Positions 1 to 11,528 of a DNA stretch of 64,000 nucleotides are shown here, one piece after another. Position 1 is the first letter of the stretch. Every line of letters starts with the position of its first letter. Origin of the DNA: Calliopsis andreniformis. Taxonomy: Eukaryota; Arthropoda; Insecta; Hymenoptera; Andrenidae. Both the position numbers and the translations under genes were made by a program. The notes beneath the pieces are model-generated. The model made no database searches. It was given only the letters and a program-made list of their open reading frames with translations, and was not told the origin of the DNA. The stretch lies in contig NW_027480423.1 in NCBI RefSeq assembly GCF_051401765.1, positions 248,001 to 312,000 on the forward strand, written 5' to 3'.

Positions 1-166
1 ATGGAAAAACTGTTGTATTTATACTGTATTTTATGCTTCTGACGTTGACTTCTAACGCACTATCTATTCGATCTGGTGGAGCAACGCCCTAGAGTGACGC
101 CTAGCTTGCCCGGAACGTAGAAATGACCATACCTTTGACACTGGTTGCTACTGTTCCTGTTATACG

Positions 167-332
167 ATGGAAAAGCTGGTTTATTTATATTGTATTTTAT
201 GCTTCTGGCGTTGACTTCTGAGGCCCTAACTATTCGATCTGGTGGAGCAACGCCCTAGCGTGAAGCCTAGGTTGCCCGGATAGTAGAAATGACCATAACT
301 TTCATAGTGGTTGCAATTATTCGTTTTATACG
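167..332 (+). repeat. One satellite monomer (example, 166 bp)
   Basis: This is a complete 166-bp unit, given as reference for the numbering used here. It starts at the ATGG of ATGGAAAAGCTGG and ends just before the next ATGG at 333. Landmarks in order are the TTTTATGCTTCTGGCG segment, GACTTCTGAGGCCC, the GATCTGGTGGAGCAACGCCC core, GTGAAGCCTAGG, TTGCCCGGATAGTAGAAATGACC and the closing TTCGTTTTATACG. Monomers vary mainly at a few positions: TTGACTTCTAAGG versus TTCACTTCTTAGG, CCCTAGGG versus CCCTAGAG, GGAACGTAG versus GGAAAGTAG, and GGTGGAGC versus GTTGGAGC. These variants in different combinations label the monomers and allow higher-order copies to be traced. Confidence 0.95.
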
Positions 333-646
333 ATGGAAAAACTGTTGTATTTCTATTGTATTTTATGCTTCTGGCGCTGACTTCTAAGGCCCTAACAATT
401 CGATCTGCTTGAGCAACGCCCTAGAGTGAAGCCTTGGTTTCCCGGAACATAGAAATGACCATGGCCTTCACACTGGTGGCTATTATTCGTCTTTTTCGAT
501 GGAAAAACTGTTATATTTATAAGTACCTTATGCTTCTGGCGTCGACTTCTAAGGCCCTAACTATTCAATCTACTGGAGCAACGCCCTAAGGTGAATCCTA
601 GGTTGCCCGGAAAGTAGAAATGAAAATAACTTTCATACTGGTTGCA

Positions 647-666
647 ATTATTCGTTTTATACGATA
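647..666 (+). other. Weak CENP-B-box-like match at monomer junction
   Basis: The common junction TTCGTTTTATACGATGG has TTCG, four bases, A, two bases and CG in the spacing of the mammalian CENP-B box core (TTCGnnnnAnnCGGG), but AT in place of the final GG. That is 7 of 9 core bases. A match this good is expected by chance somewhere in a 166-bp consensus read on both strands, so I give it little weight. Confidence 0.2.
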
Positions 667-1081
667 GAAAAACTGTTGTATGTATACTGTATTTTATGCT
701 TCTGACGTTGACTTCTAAGGCACTAACTATTCGATCTGGTGGAGCAACGCCCAAGAGTGAAACCTAGGTTGCCCGGAACGTAGAAATGACCATTACTCTC
801 ACACTCTTTGCAATTATTCATTTTATACGATGGAAAAGCTGTTGCATTTATATTGTAATTTATGCTTCTGGCGTTGACTTCTTAGGCCCTAACTATTCGA
901 TCTGGTGGAGCAACGCCTTAGAGTGACGCCTAGGTTGCCCGGAACGTAGATATGACCATATCTTTCACACTGGTTGCTATTGTTCCTGTTATACGATGGA
1001 AAAGCTGTTGTATTTGTATTGTACATTATGCTTCTGGCGTTGACTTCTAAGGCCCTAACTATTCGATCTGGTGGAGCAACG

Positions 1082-1118
1082 ACCTAGGGTGAAGCCTAGG
1101 TTGCCCGGAACGTAGAAA
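1082..1118. other. CCTAGG-spacer-CCTAGG dyad (example)
   Basis: In monomers with the CCCTAGGG variant, the palindrome CCTAGG occurs twice, separated by GTGAAG; here the segment is CCTAGGGTGAAGCCTAGG. Since CCTAGG is its own reverse complement, the two copies can pair as a short hairpin with a six-base loop, at monomer positions 88-93 and 100-105. The alternative CCCTAGAG variant destroys the left arm, so the monomers divide into dyad-bearing and dyad-lacking forms. Any role is inference; short dyads have been reported as common in centromeric satellites that lack the CENP-B box. Confidence 0.6.
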
Positions 1119-2030
1119 TGACCATCACTTTCACACTGGTTGCAATTATTCCTGTTATACGATGGAAAAACTGTTGTATTTTTTTGCATTTTATGCTTCG
1201 GGCGTTGACTTCTAAGGCCCTAACTATTCAGTCTGTTGAAGCAACTCCCTAGGGTGAAGCCTAGGTTGCCCGGAAAGTAGAAGTGTCCATAACTTTCATA
1301 CGGGTTGCAATTATTCGTTTTATACGATGGAAAAACTGTTGTATTTATATTGTATTTTATGCTTCTCGCCTTCACTTCTTAGGCCTTAACTATTCGATCC
1401 GGTGGAACAACGCACTAGGGTGAAGCCCAGGTTTCCCGTTACGTAGAAATGGCCATAACTTTCACGCTGGTAGCAATTATTCGATTTATACAATGGTAAA
1501 ACTGTTGTATTTACTTTGTGTTTTACGTTTCGCGCGTTGTCTTCTAAGGCCCTAACTATTCGATCTAGTGGAGCAACGCCCTAGGGTGAAGCCTGGGTTG
1601 CCTGGAAAGTAGAAATGTCCATAACTTTCATACTGGTTGCAATTATTCGTTTTATACGATGGAAAAACTGTTGTATTTATATTGTATTTTATGCTTCTGG
1701 CGTTCACTTCTTAGGCCTTAACTATTCGATCTGGTGGAGCAACGCCAGAGAGTGAAGCCTTGGTTTCCCGGAACGGAGAAATGACCATCACTTTCATACT
1801 GGTTGCAATTGTACGTTTTATCCGATGGAGAAACAGTTGTACCTATATTGTATTTTATGCTTGTGGCGTTGAATTCTAAGGCACTAACTATTCGATCTGG
1901 TGGAGCAACGCCCTAGAGTGAAGCCTAGGGTGCCCGGAACGTAGAAATGACCATCACTTTCGAACTGGTTGCAATTATTCGTTTTGTACGATGGAAAAAC
2001 TGTTGTATCTATACTGTATTTTATGCTTCT

Positions 2031-2694
2031 GACGTTGACTTCTAACGCACTAACTATTCGATCTATTGGAGCAACGCCCTAGAGTGAAGCCTTGGTTTCC
2101 CGGAACGTAGAAATGACCATGACTTTCATACTGGTTGCAATTATTCGTTTTATACGATGGAAAAACTGTTGTATTTATATTGTATTTTATGCTTCTGGCG
2201 TTGACTTCTAAGGCACTAACTGTTCGATCTGGTGGTGAAACGCCCTAGAGTGAAGCTTAGGTTGCCCCGAACATAGACATGACCATAACCTTCACACTGG
2301 TTGCAATTATTCGTTTTATACGATGGAAAAACTGTTGTATTTATATTGTATTTTATGCTTCTGACGTTGACTTCTAACGCACTAACTATTCGATCTATTG
2401 GAGCAACGCCCTAGAGTGAAGCCTTGGTTTCCCGGAACGTAGAAATGACCATGACTTTCATACTGGTTGCAATTATTCGTTTTATACGATGGAAAAACTG
2501 TTGTATTTATATTGTATTTTATGCTTCTGGCGTTGACTTCTAAGGCACTAACTGTTCGATCTGGTGGTGAAACGCCCTAGAGTGAAGCTTAGGTTGCCCC
2601 GAACATAGACATGACCATAACCTTCACACTGGTTGCAATTATTCGTTTTATACGATGGAAAAACTGTTGTATTTATATTGTATTTTATGCTTCT
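2031..2694. repeat. Perfect-looking tandem duplication of a 332-bp dimer
   Basis: Two consecutive monomers (about 2,031-2,362) are repeated at once (about 2,363-2,694), offset exactly 332 bp or 2 x 166. Shared rare variants include GATCTATTGGAGC followed by GCCTTGGTTTCC in the first monomer, and GGTGGTGAAACGCCC with TTGCCCCGAACATAGACATG in the second. I saw no difference between copies when reading them side by side. This is a small, recent event inside an otherwise heterogeneous stretch. The exact edges are uncertain by a few tens of bases because neighbouring monomers are similar. Confidence 0.85.
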
Positions 2695-5099
2695 GGCGTT
2701 CACTTCTTATGCCTTAACTATTCGATCTGGTGGAACAACGCACTAGGGTGAAGCCTAGGTTTCCCGGAACGTAGAAATGGCCATAACTTTCACACTGGTA
2801 GCAATTATTCGATTTATACAATGGAAAAACTGTTCTATTTATTTTGTGTTTCATGTTTCGCGCGTTGTCTTCTAAGGCCCTAACTATTCGATTTAGTGGA
2901 GCAACGCCCTAGAGTGAAGCCTAGTGTGCCCGGAACGTAGATGTGAACATCACTTTCAAACTGGTTGCAACTATCCCTGTTATATGACGGAAAAACTGTT
3001 GCATTTTTATTGCATTTTATGCTTCGGGCGTTGACTTCTTAGGCACTAACTAATCAATCTTTTGGAGCATGCCCCAGGGTGAATCCTAGGCTGCCCGGAA
3101 AGTAGAAATGACCATAACTTTCATACTGGTTGCAATTATCTGGTTTATACGATGGAAAAACTGGTGTATTTATATTGTATTTTATGCTTCTGGCGTTCAC
3201 TTCTTAGGCCTTAACTATTCGATCTGGTGGACCAACGCACTAGTGTGAAGCCTAGGTTTCCCGGAACGTAGAAATGGCCATAACTTTCACACTGGTAGCA
3301 ATTATTCGATTTATACAATGGAAAAACTGTTCTATTTATTTTGTGTTTTATGTTTCGCGCGTTGTCTTCTATGGCCCTAACTATTCGATCTAGTGGAGCA
3401 ACGCCCTAGGGTGAAGCCTAGGTTGCCTGGAAAGTAGAAATGTCCATAACTTTCATACTGGTTGCAATTATTCGTTTTATACGATGGAAGAACTGTTGTA
3501 TTTATACTGTATTTTATGCTTCTGACGCTGACTTCTAACGCACTAACCATTAGATGTGGTGGAGCAACGCCCTAGAGTGAAACCTAGGTTGCCCGGAACG
3601 TAGAAATGACCATTACTTTCACACTCTTTGCAATTATTCATTTTATACGATGGAAAAGCTGTTGCATTTATATTGTATTTTATGCTTCTGGCGTTTACTT
3701 CTTGCGCCCTAACTATTCGATCTGGTGGAGCAACGCCTTAGAGAGGCGCCTAGGTTGCCCGGAACGTAGAAATGACCATATCTTTCACACTGGTTGCTAT
3801 TGTTTCTGTTATACGATGTAAAAGCTGGTTTATTTATATTGTATTTTATGCTTCTGGCGTTGACTTCTGAGGCCCTAACTGTTCGATCTGGTGGAGCAAC
3901 GCCCTAGGGTGAAGCCTAGGTTGCCCGGATAGTAGAAATGACCATAACTTTCACAGTGGTTGCAATTATTCGTTTTATACGATGGAAAAACTGTTGTATT
4001 TCTATTGTATTTTATGCTTCGCGCGTTGACTTCTAAGGCCCTAACCTTTCGATCTGGTGGAGCATCGCCCTAGGGTGAAGCCTAGGTTGCCCTGAAAGTA
4101 GAAATGTCCATAACTTTCATACTGGTTGCAATTATTCGTTTTATACGATGGAAAAACTGTTGTATTTATACTGTATTTTATGCTTCTGACGTTGACTTCT
4201 AACGCACTAACTATTCGATCTGGTGCAGCAACGCCCTAGAGTGAAACCTAGTTTGCCCGGAACGTAGAAATGACCATTACTATCACACTCTCTGCAATTA
4301 TTCATTTTATACGTTGGAAAAGCTGTTGCATTTATATTGTATTTTATGCTTCTGGCGTTGACTTCTTAGGCCCAAACTATTCGATCTGGTGGAGCAACGC
4401 CTTAGAGTGACGCCTAGGCTGCCCGGAACGTAGAAATGACCATCACTTTCAAACTGGTTACAATTATTCCTGTTATACGATGGAAAAACTGTTGCATTTT
4501 TATTGCATTTTATTCTTCGGGCGTTGACTTCTAAGGACCTAACTATTCGATCTGGTGGAGCAACGCCCTAGGGTGAAGCCTAGGTTGCCCGGAAAGTAGA
4601 AATGTCCATAACTTTCATACTGGTTGCAATTATTCGTTTTATACGATGGCTAAACTGTTGTATTTATACTGAATTTTATGCTTCTGACGTTGACTTCTAA
4701 GTCACTAACTATTCGATCTGGTGGAGCAACGCCCTAGAGTGAAGCCTAGGTTGCCCGGAAGGTAGAAATGACCATTACGTTCACACTCTTTGCAATTACT
4801 CATTTTATGCGATGGAAAAGCTGTTGCATTTTTATTGTATTTTATTCTTCTGGCGCTGACTTCTAAGGCCCTAACAATTCGATCTGTTTGAGCAACGCCC
4901 TAGAGTGAAGCCTTGGTTTCCCGGAATATAGAAATGACCATGGCCTTCACACTGGTGGCTATTATTCGTCTTATTCGATGGAAAAACTGTTATATTTATA
5001 AGTACCTTATGCTTCTGGCGTCGACTTCTAAGGCCCTAACTATTCGATCTGGTGGAGCAACGCCCTAGGGTGAAGCCTAGGTTGCCCGGATAGTAGAAA

Positions 5100-8000
5100 T
5101 GACCATAACTTTCATACTGGTGGCAATTATCCGTTTTATACGATGGAAAAACTGTTGTAATTATATTGTATATTATGCTTCTGGCGTTCACTTCTTAGGC
5201 CTTAACTATTCGATCTGGTGGACCAACGCACTAGGGTGAAGCCTAGGTTTTCCGGAACGTAGAAAAGGCCATAACTTTCACACTGGTGGAAATTATTCGA
5301 TTTATACAATGGAAAAACTGTTCTATCTATTTTGAGTTTTATGTTTCGCGCGTTGACTTCTAAGGCCCTAACTATTCGATCTGGTGGAGCATCGCCCTAG
5401 GGTGAAGCCTAGGTTGCCCGGAAAGTAGAAATGTCCATAACTTTCATACTGGTTAAAATTATTCGTTTTATACGATGGAAAAACTGTTGTATTTATATTG
5501 TATTTTATGCTTCTGACGTTGACTTCTAAGGCACCAACTATTCGATCTGTTGGAGTAACGCCCTAGAGTGAAGCCTAGGTTGCCCGGAACGTAGAAATGA
5601 CCATAACTTTCACACTGGTTGTAATTATTCGTTTTATACGATGGAAAAACTGTTGTATTTATACTGTATTTTATGCTTCTGACGTTGACTTCTAACGCAC
5701 TAACTATTCGATCTGGTGGAGCAACGCCCTAGAGTGAAACCTAGGTTGCCCGGAACGTAGAAATGACCATTACTTTCACACTCTTTGGAATTATTCATTT
5801 TATACGATGGAAAAGCTGTTGCATTTATATTGTATTTTATGCTTCTGGCGTTGACTTCTTAGGCCCTAACTATTCGATCTGGTGGAGCAACGCCTTAGAG
5901 TGACGCCTAGGCTGCCCGGAACGTAGAAATGACCATCACTTTCAAACTGGTTACAATTATTCCCGTTATACGATGGAAAAACTGTTGCATTTTTATTGCA
6001 TTTTATTCTTCGGGCGTTGACTTCTAAGGACCTAACTATTCGATCTGGTGGAGCAACGTCCTAGGGTGAAGCCTAGGTTGCCCGGAAAGTAGAAATGTCC
6101 ATAACTTTCATACAGGTTGCAATTATTCGTTTTATACGATGGAAAAACTGTTGCATTTTTATTGTATTTTATGCTTCTGGCGCTGACTTCTAAGGCCCTA
6201 ACAATTCGATCTGTTTGAGCAACGCCCTAGAGTGAAGCCTTGGTTTCCCGGAACATACAAATGACCATAGCCTTCACACTGGTGGCTATTATTCGTCTTA
6301 TTCGACGGAAAAACTGTTATATTTATAAGTACCTTATGCTTCTGGCGTCGACTTCTAAGGCCCTAACTATTCGATCTGGTGGAGCAACACCCTAGGGTGA
6401 AGCCTAGGTTGCCCGGATAGTAGAAATGACCAAAACTTTCATAGTGGTTGCAATTATTCGCTTTATACGATGGAAAAACTGTTGTATTTATATTGTATTT
6501 TCTGCTTCCGGCGTTGACTTCTGAGGCCCTAACTATTCGATCTGGTGGAGCATCGCCCTAGGGTGAAGCCTAGGTTGCCCGGAAAGTAGAAATGTCCATA
6601 ACTTTCATACTGGTTGCAATTATTGGTTTTATACGATGGAAAAACTGTTGTATTTATACTGTATTTTATGCTTCTGACGTCGACTTCTAACGCACTAACT
6701 ATTCGATCTGGTGGAGCAACGCCCTAGAGTGAAACCTAGGTTGCCCGGAACGTAGAAATGACCATCACTTTCAAACTGGTTACAATTATTCCTGTTATAC
6801 GATGGAAAAACTGTTGTATTTTTGTTGCATTTGATGCTTCGGGCGTTGACTTCTAAGGCACTAACTATTCAATCTGTTGGAGCAACGCCCTAGGGTGAAG
6901 CCTAGGCTGCCCGGAAAGTAGAAATGTCCATAACTTTCATACTGGTTGCAATTATTCGTTTTATACGATGGAAAAGCTGTTGTATTTATATTGTATTTTA
7001 TGCTTCTGACGTTGACTTCTAAGGCACCAACTATTCGATCTGTTGGAGCAACGCCCTAGAGTGAAGCCTAGGTTGCCCGGAACGTAGAAATGACCATAAC
7101 TTTCACACTGGTTGCAATTACTCCTGTTATATGATGGAAAAACTGTTGTATTTTTATTGCATTTGATGCTTCGGGCGTTGACTTCTAAGGCACTAACTAT
7201 TCAATCTATTGGAGCAACGCCCTAGGGTGAATCCTAGGTTGCCCGGAAAGTAGAAATGAAAATAACTTTCATACTGGTTGCAATTATCCGGTTTATACGA
7301 TGGAAAAACTGTTGTATTTATATTGTATTTTATGCTTCTGGCGTTCACTTCTTAGGCACTAACTTTTCAATCTGTTGGAGCAACGCCCTAGTGTGAATCC
7401 TAGGTTGCCCGGGAAGTAGATATGACCATTACTTTCATAATGGTTGCAATTATCCGTTTTATACGATGGAAAAACTGTTGTATTTATATCGTATTTTATG
7501 CTTCTGGCGTTCACTTCTTAGGCCTTAAATATTCGATCTGGTGGAACATCGCCCTAGAGTGAAGCCTAGGCTGCCCGGAACGTAGAAATGACCATAACTT
7601 TCACACTGGTTGCAATTATTCGTTTTATACGATAGAAAAACTGTTGTATGTATACTGTATTTTATGCTTCTGACGTTGACTTCTAAGGCACCAACTATTC
7701 GATCTGTTGGAGCAACGCCCTAGGGTGAAACCTAGGTTGCGCGGAACGTAGAAATGACCATAACTTTCACACTGGTTGCAATTATTCATTTTATACGATG
7801 GAAAAACTGTTGTGTTTATATTGTATTTTATGCTTCTGGCGTTCACTTCTTAGGCCCTAACTATTCGATCTGGTGGAACAACGCACTAGGGTGAATCCTA
7901 GGTTGCCCGGTTAGTAGAAATGACCATAACTTTCATACTGGTGGCATTATCCGTTTTATACGATGGAAAAGCTGTTGTATTTATATTGTATTTTATGCTT

Positions 8001-11000
8001 CTGACGTTGACTTCTAAGGCACCAACTATTCGATCTGTTGGAGCAACGCCCTAGAGTGAAGCCTAGGTTGCCCGGAACGTAGAAAAGACCATACCTTTCA
8101 CACTGGTAGAAATTATTCGATTTATACAATGGAAAATCTGTTCTATTTATTTTGTGTTTTATGTTTCGCGCGTTGACTTCTAAGGCCCTAACTATTCGAT
8201 CTGGTGGAGCGTCGCCCTAGGGTGAAGCCTAGGTTGCCCGGAAAGTAGAAATGTCCATAATTTTCATACCGGTTGCAATTATTCGTTTTATACGATGGAA
8301 AAACTGTTGTATTTATACTGTATTTTACGCTTCTGATGTTGACTTCTAACGCACTATCTATTCGATCTGGTGGAGCAACGCCCTAGAGTGACGCCTAGGT
8401 TGCCCGGAACGTAGAAATGACCATACCTTTCACACTGGTTGCTATTCTTCCTGTTATACGATGGAAAAGCTGTTGTATATATATTGTACCTTATGCTTCT
8501 GGCGTTGACTTCTAAGGCCCTAACTATTCGATCTGGTGGAGCAACGCCCTAGGGTGAAGCCTAGGTTGCCCGGATAGTAGAAATGACCATAACTTTCATA
8601 GTGGTTGCAATTATTCGTTTTATACGATGGAAAAACTGTTGTATTTCTATTGTATTTTATGCTTCGCGCGTTGACTTCTAAGGCCCTAACCTTTCGATCT
8701 GGTGGAGCAACGCCCTAGAGTGGAACCTAGGTTGCCCGGAACGTAGAAATGACCATAACTTTCACACTGGTTGCAATTATTGATGTCATAGGATGGAAAA
8801 CCTGTTGTATATATATTGTACCTTATGCTTCTGGCGTTGACTTCTAAGGCCCTAACCTTTCGATCTGGTGGAGCAACGCCCTAGAGTGAAGCGTAGGTGG
8901 CTCGGAACGTAGAAATGACCATACCTTTCACACTGGTTGCTATTGTTCCTGTTATACGATGGAAAAGCTGTTGTATTTGTATTGTACATTATGCTTCTGG
9001 CGTTGACTTCTAAGGCCTTAACTATTCGATCTGGTGGAACAACGCACTAGGGTGAAGCCTAGGTTTTCCGGAACGTAGAAAAGACCATAACTTTCACACT
9101 GGTAGAAATTATTCGATTTATACAATGGAAAAACTGTTCTATATATTTTGAGTTTTATGTTTCGCGCGTTGACTTCTAAGGCCCTAACTATTCGATCTGG
9201 TGGAGCATCGCCCTAGGGTGAAGCCTAGGTTGCCCTGAAAGTAGAAATGTCCATAACTTTCATACTGGTTGCAATTATTCGTTTTATGCGATGGAAAAAC
9301 TGTTGTATTTATACTGTATTTTATGCTTCTGACGTTGACTTCTAACGCACTAACTATTCGATCTGGTGCAGCAACGCCCTAGAGTGAAACCTAGGTTGCC
9401 CGGAACGTAGAAATGACCATTACTATCACACTCTCTGCAATTATTCATTTTATACGATGGAAAAGCTGTTGCATTTATATTGTATTTTATGCTTCTGGCG
9501 TTGACTTCTTAGGCCCTAACTATTCGATCTGGTGGAGCAACGCCTTAGAGTGACGCCTAGGCTGCCCGGAACGTAGAAATGACCATCACTTTCAAACTGG
9601 TTACAGTTATTCCTGTTATACGATGGAAAAACTGTTGCATTTTTATTGCATTTTATTCTTCGGGCGTTGAGTTCTAAGGACCTAACTATTCGATCTGGTG
9701 GAGCAACTCCCTAGGGTGAAGCCTAGGTTGCCCGGAAAGTAGAAATGTCCATAACTTTCATACTGGTTGCAATTATTCGTTTTATACGATGGAAAAACTG
9801 TTGCATTTTTATTGTATTTTATGCTTCTGGCGCTGACTTCTAAGGCCCTAACAATTCGATCTGTTTGAGCAACGCCCTAGAGTGAAGCCTTGGTTTCCCG
9901 GAACATACAAATGACCATAGCCTTCACACTGGTGGCTATTATTCGTCTTTTTCGGCGGAAAAACTGTTATATTTATGAGTACCTTATGCTTCTGGCGTCG
10001 ACTTCTAAGGCCCTAACTATTCGATCTGGTGGAGCAACGCCCTAGGGTGAAGCCTAGGTTGCACGGATAGTAGAAATGACCATAACTTTCATAGTGGTTG
10101 CAATTATTCGCTTTATACGATGGAAAAACTGTTGTATTTATATTGTATTTTCTGCTTCCGGCGTTGACTTCTGAGGCCCTAACTATTCGATCTGTTGGAG
10201 CAACGCCCTAGAGTGCAGCCTTGGTTTCCCGGAACGTAGAAATGACCATGACTTTCATACTGGTTGCAATTATTCGTTTTATACGATGGAAAAACTGTTG
10301 TATTTATATTGTATTTTATGCTTCTGGCGTCGACTTCTGAGGCCCTAACTATTCAATCTGTTGGAGCAACGCCCTAGGGTGTTGCCCGGTAAGTAGAAAT
10401 GACCATAACTTTCATACTGGTGGCAATTATCCGTTTTATACGATGAAAAACTGTTGTAATTATAATGTATATTATGCTTCTGGCGTTCACTTCTTAGGCC
10501 TTAACTATTCGATCTGGTGGACCAACGCACTAGGGTGAAGCCTAGGTTTTCCGGAACGTAGAAAAGGCCATAACTTTCACACTGGTGGAAATTATTCGAT
10601 TTTGTACAATGGAAAAACTGTTCTATTTATTTTGAGTTTTATGTTTCGCGCGTTGACTTCTAAGGCACTAACTATTCAATCTGTTGGAGCAACGCCCTCA
10701 GGTGAATCCTAGGTTGCCCGGAAAGTAGAAATGAAAATAACTTTCATACTGGTTGCAATTATCCGGTTTATACGATGGAAAAACTGTTGTATTTATATTG
10801 TATTTTATGCTTCTGGCGTTCACTTCTTAGGCACTAACTTTTCAATCTGTTGGAGCAACGCCCTAGTGTGAATCCTAAGTTGCCCGGGAAGTAGATATGA
10901 CCATTACTTTCATAATGGTTGCAATTATCCGTTTTATACGATGTAAAAGCTGTTGTATTTATATTGTATTTTATGCTTCTGACGTTGACTTCTAAGGCAC

Positions 11001-11370
11001 CAACTGTTCGATCTGTTGGAGCAACGCCCTAGAGTGAAGCCTAGGTTGCCCGGAACGTAGAAATGACCACAACTTTCACACTGGTTGCAATTACTCCTGT
11101 TATATGATGGAAAAACAGTTGTATTTTTATTGCATTTGATGCTTCGGGCGTTGACTTCTAAGGCACTAACTATTCAATCTATTGGAGCAACGCCCTAAGG
11201 TGAATCCTAGGTTGCCCGGAAAGTAGAAATGAAAATAACTTTCATACTGGTTGCAATTATCCGGTTTATACGATGGAAAAACTGTTGTATTTATATTGTA
11301 TTTTATGCTTCTGGCGTTCACTTCTTAGGCACTAACTTTTCAATCTGTTGGAGCAACGCCCTAGTGTGAA
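5100..11370. repeat. Multi-monomer block A (about 6.3 kb)
   Basis: This block reappears at about 13,885-18,850 (offset 8,784, falling to 8,452 after about 15.4 kb) and at 21,200-27,283 (offset 16,082, falling to 15,916 after about 7.4 kb). Anchor variants and their positions are GGTGGCAATTATCC at 5,119, 13,903 and 21,201; TTGGAGTAACGCC near 5,552, 14,336 and 21,634; ACCAAAACTTTC at 6,429, 15,213 and 22,511; TATTGGTTTTATACG at 6,621, 15,405 and 22,703; TGATGTCATAGGATGG at 8,781, 17,895 and 24,697. Offset changes equal whole monomers: two are missing from the 15.4-kb copy and one from the 23.4-kb copy. A 9-bp deletion at about 10,380 is found only in this copy. Confidence 0.85.
10371..10460. 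repeat. Monomer with private 9-bp and 1-bp deletions
   Basis: At 10,371-10,390 the sequence runs CCCTAGGGTGTTGCCCGGT, lacking the nine bases GAATCCTAG present at the matching place in block C (about 26,290). Just downstream, at about 10,441, CGATGAAAAACTG lacks one G of the usual CGATGGAAAAACTG. In the next monomer, near 10,596, GATTTTGTACAATGG carries one extra base, so the net offset to block C changes from 15,916 to 15,925. The deletion removes one of the two CCTAGG palindromes. The clustering of small indels in three neighbouring units is either real decay or a local sequencing error. Confidence 0.8.
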
Positions 11371-11528
11371 TCCTATGTTGCCCGGGAAGTAGATATGACC
11401 ATTACTTTCATAATGGTTGCAATTATACGTTTTATACGATGGAAAAACTGTTGTATTTATATAGTATTTTATGCTTCTGGCGTTCACTTCTTAGGCCTTA
11501 AATATTCGATCTGGTGGAACAACGCACT

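Larger units (their letters stand above)
1..5100. repeat. Heterogeneous left flank of the array
   Basis: About 31 monomers with no simple higher-order period. Parts have relatives far away: 1 to about 200 resembles the region from about 16,747 (shared AACGCACTATC and CATACCTTTGACACTGG); about 557-1,620 matches 31,075-32,140 at an offset of 30,518; 3,400-3,830 matches the regions around 27,300-27,700 and 35,600-36,000 (shared GGCGTTTACTTCTTG); about 4,050-5,080 matches about 18,330-19,330. A 332-bp local duplication lies inside it. The mixture suggests an old array edge shaped by many small exchanges. Confidence 0.75.

Noticed and set aside
647..666. True CENP-B box at the monomer junction
   Set aside because: Only 7 of 9 core bases match, the final GG is AT in nearly all monomers, and such a match is likely by chance in 166 bp on two strands.
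3606..3821. Plus-strand open frames of 71-85 codons (3,606, 27,486, 33,958, 35,783, 58,951) resembling small hydrophobic proteins
   Set aside because: They start at the GAAATGACC of the monomer and run into the next one. The hydrophobic look comes from the T-rich part of the repeat (TTTATATTGTATTTTATGC). No sign of coding constraint.
9930..9975. GTCTTTTTCGGCGG variant (also near 25,865) as a regulatory site
   Set aside because: It is a small substitution cluster in one monomer type, shared by blocks A and C through duplication; nothing else supports a function.
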